A DNA stretch of 32,147 nt from Chromatiaceae bacterium (GCA_028277465.1 JANQGF010000311.1:1-32147), one strand, 5' to 3'. Counted from the first letter of the stretch, positions 1 to 6,534 are shown. Numbers and translations are program-made. Notes: a model not told the origin generated them from the sequence alone.

Positions 1-40
1 CCGGAGCATGGAACAAGAGCCGCAGCAGTTTGCAGGCTCG

Positions 41-63
41 TCGCGGCGAGGCGCCGCTCCCAC
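41..63 (-). repeat. REP-like hairpin repeat, left copy
   Basis: On the minus strand this reads GTGGGAGCGGCGCC followed by TCGCCGCGA. The GCGGCG/CGCCGC halves can form a small stem. Apart from one inserted base it matches the element at 32112-32135, which lies in the opposite orientation. It resembles the short extragenic palindromes that recur in gammaproteobacterial genomes. Copy number elsewhere cannot be judged from here. Confidence 0.55.
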
Positions 64-274
64 CAAATCGAGCGGCTGGGGTGCTGTTCCACGGTAACCG
101 CGCCTGGCACCTCGTTGCGTCGTCGAGCCAGGTCAGGCTGGCCTCGCCATGATGCCCCCGGAAGCTGACGTTGGGGTGAGCACGACCGTCGGCGGGTCCG
201 TCTCTTGGTAGAAGACGACCGTCAGGTCCATGTCGCCCCAGCGATAGTGGATTGGTGGGGGAGCCGTCAACCTA

Positions 275-570
275 AGAAGCGGCGATCGCCGCAAGGTCAT
301 GACCCTCTCCGGCGAAGAGCTGCGGCGGCGCTTCCTGCTGCATGTCCTACCCAAAGGCTTCATGCGCGTGAGGCACGTCGGCTTCCTGGCCAATCGTTGC
401 CGCGCCCGGCGCTTGCCGGAGATCCGCGCCGCCATCGTCGCGCCCACGGCCCGTCCAGCGAGCGAGAGGCACGAAGCGCCCACGCGGACCTTTGACGGCC
501 ATCCCTGTCCGAGCTGCCGCACCGGACGGTTGCGTGTGCGTGCCCGCGCTGGCTCCGAAGCGCCGCGAGG
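275..570 (+). pseudogene. IS91-type (Y2) transposase, C-terminal remnant
   Basis: The frame through the ATG at 299 encodes MTLSGEELRRRFLLHVLPKG, then a segment containing GFLANRCRARRLPEIRA, then a zinc-ribbon-like CPSCRTGRLRV. This is the usual C-terminal end of IS91-family transposases (HUH/Y2 rolling-circle type). The N-terminal catalytic region with the tyrosines and HUH motif is absent. An in-frame stop (TAG at 245-247) lies a short way upstream, so this is a decayed 3' fragment and not a working element. The frame stays open to 838, but nothing after about 570 looks like transposase. It sits at the left edge of the accessory region. Confidence 0.7.
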
Positions 571-888
571 GAGGATAACGCTCGCTCGTCCGCGTCGATG
601 CTGCTTCCGCCTCCTTTCTCAGGCCTCCTTTCTTAGGCCCGACAGGGAGTTTACGCTGGCGCTCGCCTCGCGCCGCGGAATTGGACTAACATACTCCTCA
701 ATACACGTCTTCGCAGTACCCTCGGAGCCCCTTCGATGCCTGGTTTCTGCCTCTGTGACGTTCCGCCCCCGCGATCTGCCGACACTGGTGCACCAGCGCC
801 CTCCGCGGCCAACCGATACAATTTTTCTCTCTATATAAAGGTGTGCCCGCGCCGTCGCGACCGGCGAGGTCGTGTCAGGGTCGGATTC
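571..888. other. Gene-poor stretch left of the first attC-like site
   Basis: No convincing gene is seen here. Frames on both strands are open for 80-100 codons, but none resembles a known family. The stretch ends in an AT-rich tract near 820-840 followed by GC-rich DNA. It could be the degraded end of the IS91 element or a cassette without a gene. Confidence 0.4.
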
Positions 889-982
889 GTCCAACAGGCA
901 TTTATCCATCGGGCGCTCGAATGTCACCGCGAGACCGTGCTTACTGCCATGCGCCCGATGGATAAATGCTTAATAGTTGGGC
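889..982 (+). other. attC-like integron recombination site 1
   Basis: The left core is GTCCAAC (889-895), which fits RYYYAAC. The right core is GTTGGGC (976-982), which fits GTTRRRY, and the two are complementary at 6 of 7 positions. Between them lie two perfectly complementary 19-base arms (898-916 and 951-969) with a 34-base loop. The total of 94 bp is within the usual attC range. The odd points are that the arms are perfect, without the extrahelical bases that normally set strand choice, and that the spacers are uneven (2 and 6 bases). A gene in the same orientation starts 20 bp after the right core, as expected in a cassette array. The alternative is an unrelated hairpin or MITE end. Confidence 0.6.
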
Positions 983-1001
983 GGTAACAAAAGGTGACGT
1001 A

Positions 1002-1159
1002 GTGAAGCCCAAGGTTTACGTCGAAACATCGGTGATCAGCTATTTGACGGCGCGACCGACGAATGATCTTCGAGCAATGGCCAACCAAACTGCTACAGTT
1101 GAATAGTGGGGGACCCGGCGCTCGAAATTTGTACATCAGATGAATCGACGGAGGCCTGA
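1002..1159 (+). pseudogene. VapC-type PIN-domain toxin, internally deleted
   Basis: A GTG at 1002, behind the possible ribosome site AAGGTG, opens a frame reading VKPKVYVETSVISYL and then TARPTNDLRAMANQ. This is the usual N-terminus of a PIN-domain VapC-family ribonuclease, with the first acidic residue in VETS. The frame stops at TAG 1104-1106 after 34 codons. In another frame, 1121-1159 reads LEICTSDESTEA and stop, which resembles the C-terminal ICTPEEL-type tail of the same family. The core with the remaining acidic residues (about 100 codons) is gone, so no active nuclease can be made. The small partner gene starts 3 bp after the tail. The N-terminal assignment is firm; the tail match is inferred from family memory. 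Confidence 0.65.
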
Positions 1160-1162
1160 AGT

Positions 1163-1378
1163 ATGTGGCAAGACCCCATTGTTGCTGAGACGCGTGCCCT
1201 AAGGGAAGAATACGCCGAGCAATTTGGCCATGATGCAGATGCTATTTTTCAGGATATTCTGCACAGACAAAATGTTCCGGGAAAAAAGCTAGTTACCTTT
1301 CCGGCACGGAAACCTATAGTCGAAAAAGTTCCCGCCCAACAAGGCGCCCCAGCCGACGCTCGTACCTCGCGCGGCTGA
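1163..1378 (+). CDS. Small antitoxin-like partner of the PIN toxin
   Basis: This 71-residue protein starts MWQDPIVAETRALREEYAEQ and continues FGHDADAIFQDILHRQ. That is the pattern of the small soluble proteins usually encoded directly after this type of PIN toxin and presumed to neutralise it. The start has a good ribosome site (GGAGG at 1150-1154, 8-base spacing). The last 15 or so residues are encoded by the attC-like site that follows, and the stop at 1376-1378 lies inside it, a common arrangement in gene cassettes. No DNA-binding domain can be seen. With its toxin destroyed it would be an orphan. Antitoxin function is inferred from gene order and resemblance. Confidence 0.6.
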   Translation: MWQDPIVAETRALREEYAEQFGHDADAIFQDILHRQNVPGKKLVTFPARKPIVEKVPAQQGAPADARTSRG

Positions 1379-1394
1379 AGCTTTGTCGTTGGCG
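1334..1394 (+). other. attC-like integron recombination site 2
   Basis: The left core is GCCCAAC (1334-1340) and the right core-like sequence is GTTGGCG (1388-1394). Between them are CAGCCG (1350-1355) and CGGCTG (1372-1377), with the pattern AGCCGACGC...GCGCGGCT typical of 60-bp attC sites from resistance cassettes. The first five bases of the right core pair with the left core. Its last two depart from GTTRRRY, so the site may be worn. It follows the small antitoxin-like gene in the same orientation. Confidence 0.6.
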
Positions 1395-1505
1395 GCAACA
1401 AGCAAAGACGCTGCCAGCCGCGGCAATGGATGCGCAAAACGCAAGACATGACCCTCGACTTTCGATCCAGCATGTGTCAACAACCAACCCATCAAGGAAT
1501 ATATC

Positions 1506-1898
1506 ATGAGAGTATTTATTGCCCCGGCCTTATTGTTACAGGTTTCTTTTGCTCCAGCTGCCGAATGGAACTGCAGGAATTATGACGCCGAAATATCTTG
1601 CACCACAGACACATGTGAAATATCCGCTCCGGACGAGTTTACGCCTCTGGATGCGTACTTCGATGACACTGGAAAAATGTCTGTGGGGATGTACTCCGGA
1701 GTCTGGGAGGGAGAAGGCACGGTTATAAACGAGCGAGACTTTGTGATCGTTGTTGGTAATGACCTTGTTTTCTCAACATCACCGGAGTCGAAATCAGACA
1801 TCTTCATCGCACTTGATACCAGAGACAAGGTTGCTGTGTTTAAAGACGCCAGTTACGCGATGCCTATGCGGTGCAAAAAAAGCAGAGGGAGTGAATAA
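1506..1898 (+). CDS. Exported 130-residue protein of unknown function
   Basis: The N-terminus MRVFIAPALLLQVSFAPAAE looks like a cleavable Sec signal peptide with an APA-A type site, so the mature protein of about 110 residues should be periplasmic. It keeps four cysteines (WNCRN, ISCTT, DTCEI, MRCKK), enough for two disulfides. The rest is polar and apparently beta-rich, including a segment IFIALDTRDKVAVFKDASYA. I have a sense of similar hypothetical proteins in other gammaproteobacteria but know no function. It lies 152 bp upstream of a leaderless peptidoglycan-active protein, with no attC-like site between them, so the two may share a cassette. A protective (immunity-like) role is conceivable but unproven. 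Confidence 0.65.
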   Translation: MRVFIAPALLLQVSFAPAAEWNCRNYDAEISCTTDTCEISAPDEFTPLDAYFDDTGKMSVGMYSGVWEGEGTVINERDFVIVVGNDLVFSTSPESKSDIFIALDTRDKVAVFKDASYAMPMRCKKSRGSE

Positions 1899-1922
1899 GC
1901 TTCACACCATCTGCAACAGAGC

Positions 1923-1944
1923 CGGAGGCCATATTTGGCCTCCG
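1923..1944 (+). terminator. Hairpin after the 130-residue gene
   Basis: CGGAGGCC (1923-1930) and GGCCTCCG (1937-1944) form a perfect 8-bp stem with a 6-base loop, 25 bp after the stop at 1898. No run of T follows, so it is a weak candidate for an intrinsic terminator. It could instead stabilise the upstream mRNA end. Confidence 0.35.
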
Positions 1945-2050
1945 CTATTGCTTCAGTCTTGGTACTGCGCGGGGGGGGAGGTGAAAAACGCCAGCCTTCT
2001 CTTCTGGAAGCTCCAGGCGCATTCGTCAACCACTTCAATAGGTGAAACAA

Positions 2051-3637
2051 ATGGAATACAGAGCCAACCTGCCCACACTTCTCAAGAAACAGCCCGTACA
2101 AGGCGAGGATCTCCCCGACGATCAGAAAAAGCCTGTTCTCGAAGGAACGATATACATCGTGAATGAGGTACTTGAATCCGATGGCCTCCATTCTCACGTT
2201 GAACTCGCGTCTGAAGCGGGCTCTTGGTGGATTTTCTTGCCTCACTGGGATGTTGAGCTGCAGGGGCAAGATCTAGCGGCTGCATTCTCGCTTCAACAAG
2301 ACAACTCCAGCACCCTTATCTATGGCTACTTAACATTTAATCGGGGCAATCAAGAGATTCTAAGAGTTCGGGCCACTTCTGGTCAACCCGGATTCCAGTA
2401 CCCTGGAGCTCACACTGTCAGGGGTAGAGGATGCATTCCCCCAGACAATGACTGGAGGATTTCCACCAGTGGTTACTACTCGTCGACTCGCGGTATCGAA
2501 GGCATCTTTTATCACATCACCCCGGATCCGGATCCAGACACTGGACGAAGTGAATTCGGACTCCACCGAGATTCCAACGTTGCAACTTCGCCAGGCTCTG
2601 CTGGTTGTATAGTCGTCAAAACCAGCGACTTTAACAACAGAATTCGACCGTTGCTGGATAGCTTGAGAGGGGTTCAACTCCACGTCCCTTTGACTGTTGT
2701 GTACAACCAAGCAACTGCTATTGCTGTAGCCTCAGAAGGCTCCGGCGCAAGTTACACTGTTGTACCTGGTGACACACTCTCCGGCATCGCAAGCAAACAA
2801 GGAGTTACGTTACAGAACTTGCTTAACGAAAATCCCGGCATCATTAATCCGGACCAAATTCAAGTTGGAGACATCATCAAAGTGCCTGGTTCGGGTGCGG
2901 GAGGGTCAAACACAACGGATACGGCAGGGTCAGGCACAAGTGTAGCTACATCGGGAGAGTCCAGTGTCACCTATACTATCGTACCTGGTGATACACTCTC
3001 CAGGATAGCAACCAGACACGGAGTTACCGTTGAGAGGGTGCTCAGCGCAAATCCGAACATAACCAATCCGAATCTGATTCACGTTGGTGACATGATCAAA
3101 ATTCCTCCGGCAGGTGGGCGAGAGTCTCCTGCTTCTGGAGAGTCAGGAGGCGCGGGCACGAATATGGAGACGATGGCTCTCGCCTTGGGAATTTGGACTG
3201 AAGCTCGCGACAATCCGAGTGCATCGGTTAGGCGTGAGGAAATGATACGTGTTGGCGGCGTGATCCTCAATCGAGCCCAAACTGGATATCGCGGTAAGTC
3301 CACGATCCTGGATACGGTACTCGATAGGTTCCAGTTTTCGCATTTCAACAGCTTGAACAATCCAGAGCGAGTTGCTTTGGGATCCGGGAGCGTACAGACT
3401 GTCAGCAATCGGATGGATGGTCGTCCCCGCTGGAATGAAGTGCTCGATATAGCCCGCCATCTCCTCTCGGGCGTAATTGCCAATCCTTGGAGCGGAATGA
3501 CAACTGTGCGCCACTATTACAGCCCGCGCTCGATGGTGCCGAGAGGTAGCGCTCCAAGCTGGGTTGTTCTCAGCAATGAGGTCGACGTGCCGAATATTCC
3601 CAATAACCGGTTCCGTTGGTACCGGGATATCGCATAG
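2051..3637 (+). CDS. Transpeptidase-like / LysM / SleB-like cell-wall protein
   Basis: This 528-residue protein has several wall-related parts. Residues about 90-205 resemble an L,D-transpeptidase-type fold with FGLHRD (His172) and PGSAGCIVV (Cys186), a candidate His/Cys pair. Two LysM repeats follow (about 234-279 and 306-352, each with VPGDTLS). Residues about 372-528 match the SleB/cell-wall hydrolase 2 family, with GIWTEARDN (candidate catalytic Glu384) and GGVILNRAQ. The first 80 residues are unassigned. There is no signal peptide or membrane segment, so export would need another route, lysis or a secretion apparatus. ATG 2051 is chosen because AGGTG lies 6 bases upstream; a GTG at 2042 lacks such a site. 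Composition is lower in GC than the core genes. Confidence 0.75.
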   Translation: MEYRANLPTLLKKQPVQGEDLPDDQKKPVLEGTIYIVNEVLESDGLHSHVELASEAGSWWIFLPHWDVELQGQDLAAAFSLQQDNSSTLIYGYLTFNRGNQEILRVRATSGQPGFQYPGAHTVRGRGCIPPDNDWRISTSGYYSSTRGIEGIFYHITPDPDPDTGRSEFGLHRDSNVATSPGSAGCIVVKTSDFNNRIRPLLDSLRGVQLHVPLTVVYNQATAIAVASEGSGASYTVVPGDTLSGIASKQGVTLQNLLNENPGIINPDQIQVGDIIKVPGSGAGGSNTTDTAGSGTSVATSGESSVTYTIVPGDTLSRIATRHGVTVERVLSANPNITNPNLIHVGDMIKIPPAGGRESPASGESGGAGTNMETMALALGIWTEARDNPSASVRREEMIRVGGVILNRAQTGYRGKSTILDTVLDRFQFSHFNSLNNPERVALGSGSVQTVSNRMDGRPRWNEVLDIARHLLSGVIANPWSGMTTVRHYYSPRSMVPRGSAPSWVVLSNEVDVPNIPNNRFRWYRDIA

Positions 3638-3664
3638 GGGAAAAAAGGTGCGGCTCATTAAATG

Positions 3665-3742
3665 CGCCAACAAGCGGATTACAGCTGACCGCCCAAAGCG
3701 CGGCCGCGCTTTGGGCGGTCAGCTGAACCTTGACGGTGGTCG
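3665..3742 (+). other. Degenerate attC-like site 3
   Basis: CGCCAAC (3665-3671) followed by AAGCGG and a long palindrome resembles the left half of an attC site. The sequence after the palindrome (ACCTTGACGGTGG) resembles a right half that has lost its GTTRRRY core. It lies after the LysM protein and before the lipase, where a cassette boundary would be expected. The call is weak without the neighbouring sites. Confidence 0.35.
3682..3725. repeat. Perfect 44-bp palindrome
   Basis: The 22 bases from 3682 (CAGCTGACCGCCCAAAGCGC then GG) are exactly mirrored on the other strand by 3704-3725, with no spacer; the centre CGGCCG is a site for rare-cutting GC enzymes. As RNA it would form a very strong hairpin 45 bp after the LysM gene stop, and could act as a terminator although no T run follows. 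As single-stranded DNA it could be the folded stem of attC-like site 3. Confidence 0.8.
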
Positions 3743-3792
3743 CGAGTCAACACCATCATTATACTCTATTCATTAAAGATCTGCGATTTTTA

Positions 3793-3798
3793 TATAAT
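3793..3798 (+). promoter_or_regulatory. Possible -10 element upstream of the lipase
   Basis: An exact TATAAT lies in an AT-rich stretch (3755-3805), about 140 bp upstream of the lipase start. A poor -35 candidate (TTCATT, 3769-3774) is 18 bases upstream. The stretch 3638-3936 holds no gene; besides the palindrome it has an imperfect stem pairing about 3843-3854 with 3873-3884. Confidence 0.25.
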
Positions 3799-3936
3799 CT
3801 AGAGCTTCAGCGAAAAAAGAATGACAGAGCAACCGCGGCTCTCGGGCCGGCTAGCCGCGGGAACCGCAGCGACTAGCTAGCCCGCATAAAAGTGCACTGA
3901 ACATTAGCCGAAGAACTCAGTTCTGGGAGGGTCGTA

Positions 3937-4782
3937 ATGACTAAACTAACAGACCAAATGCAGCTCAAGCCTTTAACGTCACGTTATGCGCCGGTGAACG
4001 CGTATTGGATGGCCAAATTTTCTAAGCTCGCCTACCGCAAGCGAGCAGATGGTTCGCCGGACGTTGAGGCTATTAAAACCGAGCTATACGGAATCGATAA
4101 GAAATTTTCCGAAGTGCAAGGCTTCGATGCCAAGAGTTCCGAAGGTATTGTCATAAAGCACGAGGACTTCGTTGTGGCAGCCTTTCGTGGAACGGATGAA
4201 ATTGCCGACTGGTTGGATAATTTGAATGCCGTGTCCCAATCTGGCCCACTAGGTGATGTACATACCGGGTTTTTTAAGGCTCTAATGGATATCTGGCCTC
4301 AAATGAAAATGGCTATTCGCTCCTTTCGTAGAACGTCAAGTGGGCTCCCTGATAGGCCTTTGTGGCTGACAGGGCATAGCCTTGGCGGTGCTTTGGCGAC
4401 ACTCGCAGTAGCAACGTTAATAGACGCGGATGAAACGTTTTATGGTGCATACACTTTTGGCAGCCCGCGTGTAGGAGACAGGGATTTTGCTCGGAACTTT
4501 AACTTAGAAGCGAAAGGCAAAGTTTTTAGATACCAAAATAACGCAGACATTGTAACTCGCGTTCCCGCGCGCCTCATGGGTTACAGCCATGTCGGATCGT
4601 TTGTCTATATTTCCGAGGATGGCATGCTGAGCACAGACATTGGCTGGTGGTATCGTTTCATGGATACCGTCAAAGGTGTAATTGCAGACATCGGAGAAAA
4701 GGGCTTAGATTCGATTAAGGATCACAGTATCGACGAATATATCGCAGGAATTTCCAATTATGGAGACAATAGTCCCGGTTGA
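3937..4782 (+). CDS. Class 3 lipase (alpha/beta hydrolase)
   Basis: This 281-residue protein belongs to the Lipase_3 family. It has the nucleophile elbow LTGHSLGGALATLAV (Ser148), then YTFGSPRVGD, the acid in QNNADIVTRVP (Asp204) and a candidate histidine at His263 in DHSIDEY. FRGTDEIADW supplies the oxyanion-hole-type segment. It should hydrolyse acylglycerol or phospholipid esters; the substrate is unknown. There is no signal peptide or lipobox, so it is cytoplasmic or exported by a non-Sec route. The start has a strong ribosome site (GGGAGG 3925-3930, 6-base spacing). Composition matches the preceding accessory genes. Leaderless class 3 lipases occur among phage, type VI and housekeeping proteins, so the role stays open. 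Confidence 0.85.
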   Translation: MTKLTDQMQLKPLTSRYAPVNAYWMAKFSKLAYRKRADGSPDVEAIKTELYGIDKKFSEVQGFDAKSSEGIVIKHEDFVVAAFRGTDEIADWLDNLNAVSQSGPLGDVHTGFFKALMDIWPQMKMAIRSFRRTSSGLPDRPLWLTGHSLGGALATLAVATLIDADETFYGAYTFGSPRVGDRDFARNFNLEAKGKVFRYQNNADIVTRVPARLMGYSHVGSFVYISEDGMLSTDIGWWYRFMDTVKGVIADIGEKGLDSIKDHSIDEYIAGISNYGDNSPG

Positions 4783-4803
4783 GAAGTTTGTCATTGTGGA
4801 TGA

Positions 4804-4878
4804 GACTGGTTGATCTTCCTCGAACTCACCGACGGAAGAATCGTCGGCTTTCCGGTGGACAGGTTCAAGATTCCTTGA
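4804..4878 (+). pseudogene. DUF2442-like fragment
   Basis: The frame reads DWLIFLELTDGRIVGFPVDR then FKIP and a stop at 4876-4878. The pattern LELTDGRxxxFPxDRF is characteristic of DUF2442 proteins, small proteins often found in toxin-antitoxin-like gene pairs. An in-frame stop lies immediately upstream and no start is available, so it is a remnant. It overlaps the 3' end of the oppositely directed DUF6599-like gene by 14 bp and marks the right edge of the accessory region. The assignment rests on one short motif. Confidence 0.45.
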
Positions 4879-5503
4879 CGAACCGGGTTCCAGTGACCGT
4901 CCCCAGGTCCGGAAAACGGAAGGCGAGGTCCTGTCCGTCGACTGTTTCGGCCAATCCCCGCGCCAGGTCGGCGCCGGCGGTCTCCGCGGACAGGCCGTCC
5001 CCGAACAGGCTCATCTGTACATAGTAGGGACCGAGGATGAAGCTCAGGCCCCGAAGGCTACGGAAGCCCATCGCGCCCACCTCAACCGATTGCTGGTCGC
5101 CGGCCTCGTCCACGAGGACGCCGAAGGCGTTCAGGGGTTTGCCCATGTCGTGCAGGTTCACCACCAGGGCCGGCTGGCCATCACCCGTATCCCCGTACTC
5201 GCCCACCAACAGGCCCCGGAAGCCGGCACCGATGAAGTACTCGGCATGGCCGTTGATGTACTCGTACAGAGTCTCCTCGTCGTAGCCGCGAACCTGGCCC
5301 GCGCGAGGCATCCCCGCGATGCTTTCCCCGAGCAAGGAGGCGTCCGGTCCGGCCGCGTTACCGCGCGGCGCAAACTCCACCAGGTCCGGATCATAACGCT
5401 GACCGTCGAGATAGATGGCCGCCGCGAGAATGGGCAGCAGGACCATCAAGCCCAGACGGACGGCGAAGGGTGAGGTCGGCGATTCGGGGAGTGGTTCGGC
5501 CAT
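4865..5503 (-). CDS. DUF6599-like membrane-anchored protein
   Basis: This 212-residue protein has one hydrophobic N-terminal segment (LGLMVLLPILAAAIYL) that should anchor it in the inner membrane, with the rest outside. The signature LYEYINGHAEYFIGAGFRGL resembles the YINGxAE motif of DUF6599 proteins. No catalytic function is known to me. The ATG at 5503 is preferred because AGGA lies 5 bases upstream; an ATG at 5521 has no such site. It follows the truncated aldo/keto reductase by 21 bp and probably shares its transcript. The gene ends where the low-GC accessory region begins, but the C-terminus looks complete. Confidence 0.6.
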   Translation of the reverse strand: MAEPLPESPTSPFAVRLGLMVLLPILAAAIYLDGQRYDPDLVEFAPRGNAAGPDASLLGESIAGMPRAGQVRGYDEETLYEYINGHAEYFIGAGFRGLLVGEYGDTGDGQPALVVNLHDMGKPLNAFGVLVDEAGDQQSVEVGAMGFRSLRGLSFILGPYYVQMSLFGDGLSAETAGADLARGLAETVDGQDLAFRFPDLGTVTGTRFVKES

Positions 5504-5524
5504 GACGATCCTGCCGGTCATCGG

Positions 5525-6079
5525 TCAGGCGTAGCCAGCAAAGGACAGGGCGTCGTGGGCGGCGCGCAGCTTGAGCGAGACCGGTAATCCGTTGGGACAG
5601 GCTCCGACGCAGGATTCGATCCCGCAGCCCAGGCAGGCGGTTGCGTCCTGCGGAAGGCCCGCGTAGGACTGCATGGCCCGCTTCTCCTCGCCGTACTGCT
5701 CGAAGTACATCTGGTAGCGCAGTGTGGAGGCGATGGGCACGCCCGCGGGGCAGGCAGTCTCGCAGTCGCTGCATCCGGTCCGGCAATAGTCGCTGCCGTG
5801 TAGGGCCGCGTAGCGGTCGAGGATACGCCGGTCTGCGGAGGTCATGGTCTGTCCTGAGGCCTGCAGGTAGAGGTCGATGTCCCGGACACGCTTCATGGTG
5901 ACGACTAGACCCGCGACCTCCGGGTGCTCCAGCACCCACTTGAAGGCCGCGTGCTCGAATACTCCACCCTTGGGGTCCATGTCCATCGCACGAGCACCCG
6001 CCAGGGTCTTCATGGCGACGACCCCGACGCCGCGGGCCTCGGCCTCCTCGAGCACCTCCGGGACCTTTGGGAACTTCAT
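5525..6079 (-). pseudogene. Ferredoxin-type aldo/keto reductase, 5'-truncated
   Basis: The 184 codons match the last part of aldo/keto reductases that carry a C-terminal iron-sulfur domain: RGVGVVAMKTLAGARAMD, VLEHPEVAGLVVTMKRV, then Cys99, 103, 106 and 110 and Cys149, 152, 157 and 161, enough for two [4Fe-4S] clusters. The first half of the barrel with the catalytic Asp, Tyr, Lys and His is missing. Homology begins abruptly at FMKFPKVPEV, exactly where the preceding gene ends, and its ATG overlaps that gene's TGA by ATGA. It is therefore either a deletion relic or a retained electron-transfer fragment translated by coupling. Catalysis as a reductase is not expected. Confidence 0.65.
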
Positions 6080-6525
6080 GAATCGGCCGCCTTCTCCAGG
6101 CGCACCAGGGCCTCGGCCGGCCGATCGAGGCGCAGCAGCAGGTATCCGGCCCCCTTGAGCGCGAGCAGCAGGAACCGGGTCAGCGGCGCCGAGCGAGCGA
6201 GGGCCGCGGCGATGCCCTCCTGGTCCCAGTCGGACCAACCGGGGTATCGCCCCGGGTCCAGCCCCAGCTCCGCCGCCGCGACCGCGAGCACCCGGTCCGC
6301 CACGGTTAGGGCCTCCGCCAGGCGACGGCGGTAGTAGTAGAAGCGATACAGCGCGACGAGCACCGATAGATGTTCCGGGGCCAGCAAGTAGACGCGAAGC
6401 AGCTTCAGCTCTGCCTCATCGCTGCCGAAGACCTCGGCAGCCTCGGCGATCAGGGCATCGACCTGGTCCGGAGGCGGCCGGTCGAAGTACATCTCCTCGC
6501 CGGCGAAATCCAGCAGGTCTTTCAA
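6076..6525 (-). CDS. Helical TPR-like protein downstream of nifS
   Basis: This 149-residue protein is almost entirely helical and begins LKDLLDFAGEEMYFDRPPPD. Repeats such as PEHLSVLVALYRFYYYRRRL with AEALTVADRV, and LKGAGYLLLRLDRPAEALV, resemble tetratricopeptide helices. I associate similar small proteins with nif gene clusters but know no function; a scaffold for metallocluster assembly would fit the place. The start appears to be TTG at 6525, nine bases after the nifS stop, which argues for co-transcription. No ATG upstream is available. The C-terminal end coincides with a probable deletion junction, so a few residues may be missing. Confidence 0.6.
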   Translation of the reverse strand: MKDLLDFAGEEMYFDRPPPDQVDALIAEAAEVFGSDEAELKLLRVYLLAPEHLSVLVALYRFYYYRRRLAEALTVADRVLAVAAAELGLDPGRYPGWSDWDQEGIAAALARSAPLTRFLLLALKGAGYLLLRLDRPAEALVRLEKAADS

Positions 6526-6534
6526 GGCTGACGA

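Noticed and set aside
133-240. C-terminal-looking coding end on the minus strand (MDLTVVFYQETDPPTVVL)
   Set aside because: The stretch reads like protein, but upstream codons are shadow of the transposase remnant and no family was recognised.
1898-2050. attC site between the 130-residue gene and the LysM gene
   Set aside because: Only a hairpin is present; neither an RYYYAAC nor a GTTRRRY core flanks it.
3730-3765. TTGACG and TATACT as a promoter before the lipase
   Set aside because: The spacer is 24 bases, too long for a sigma-70 promoter.
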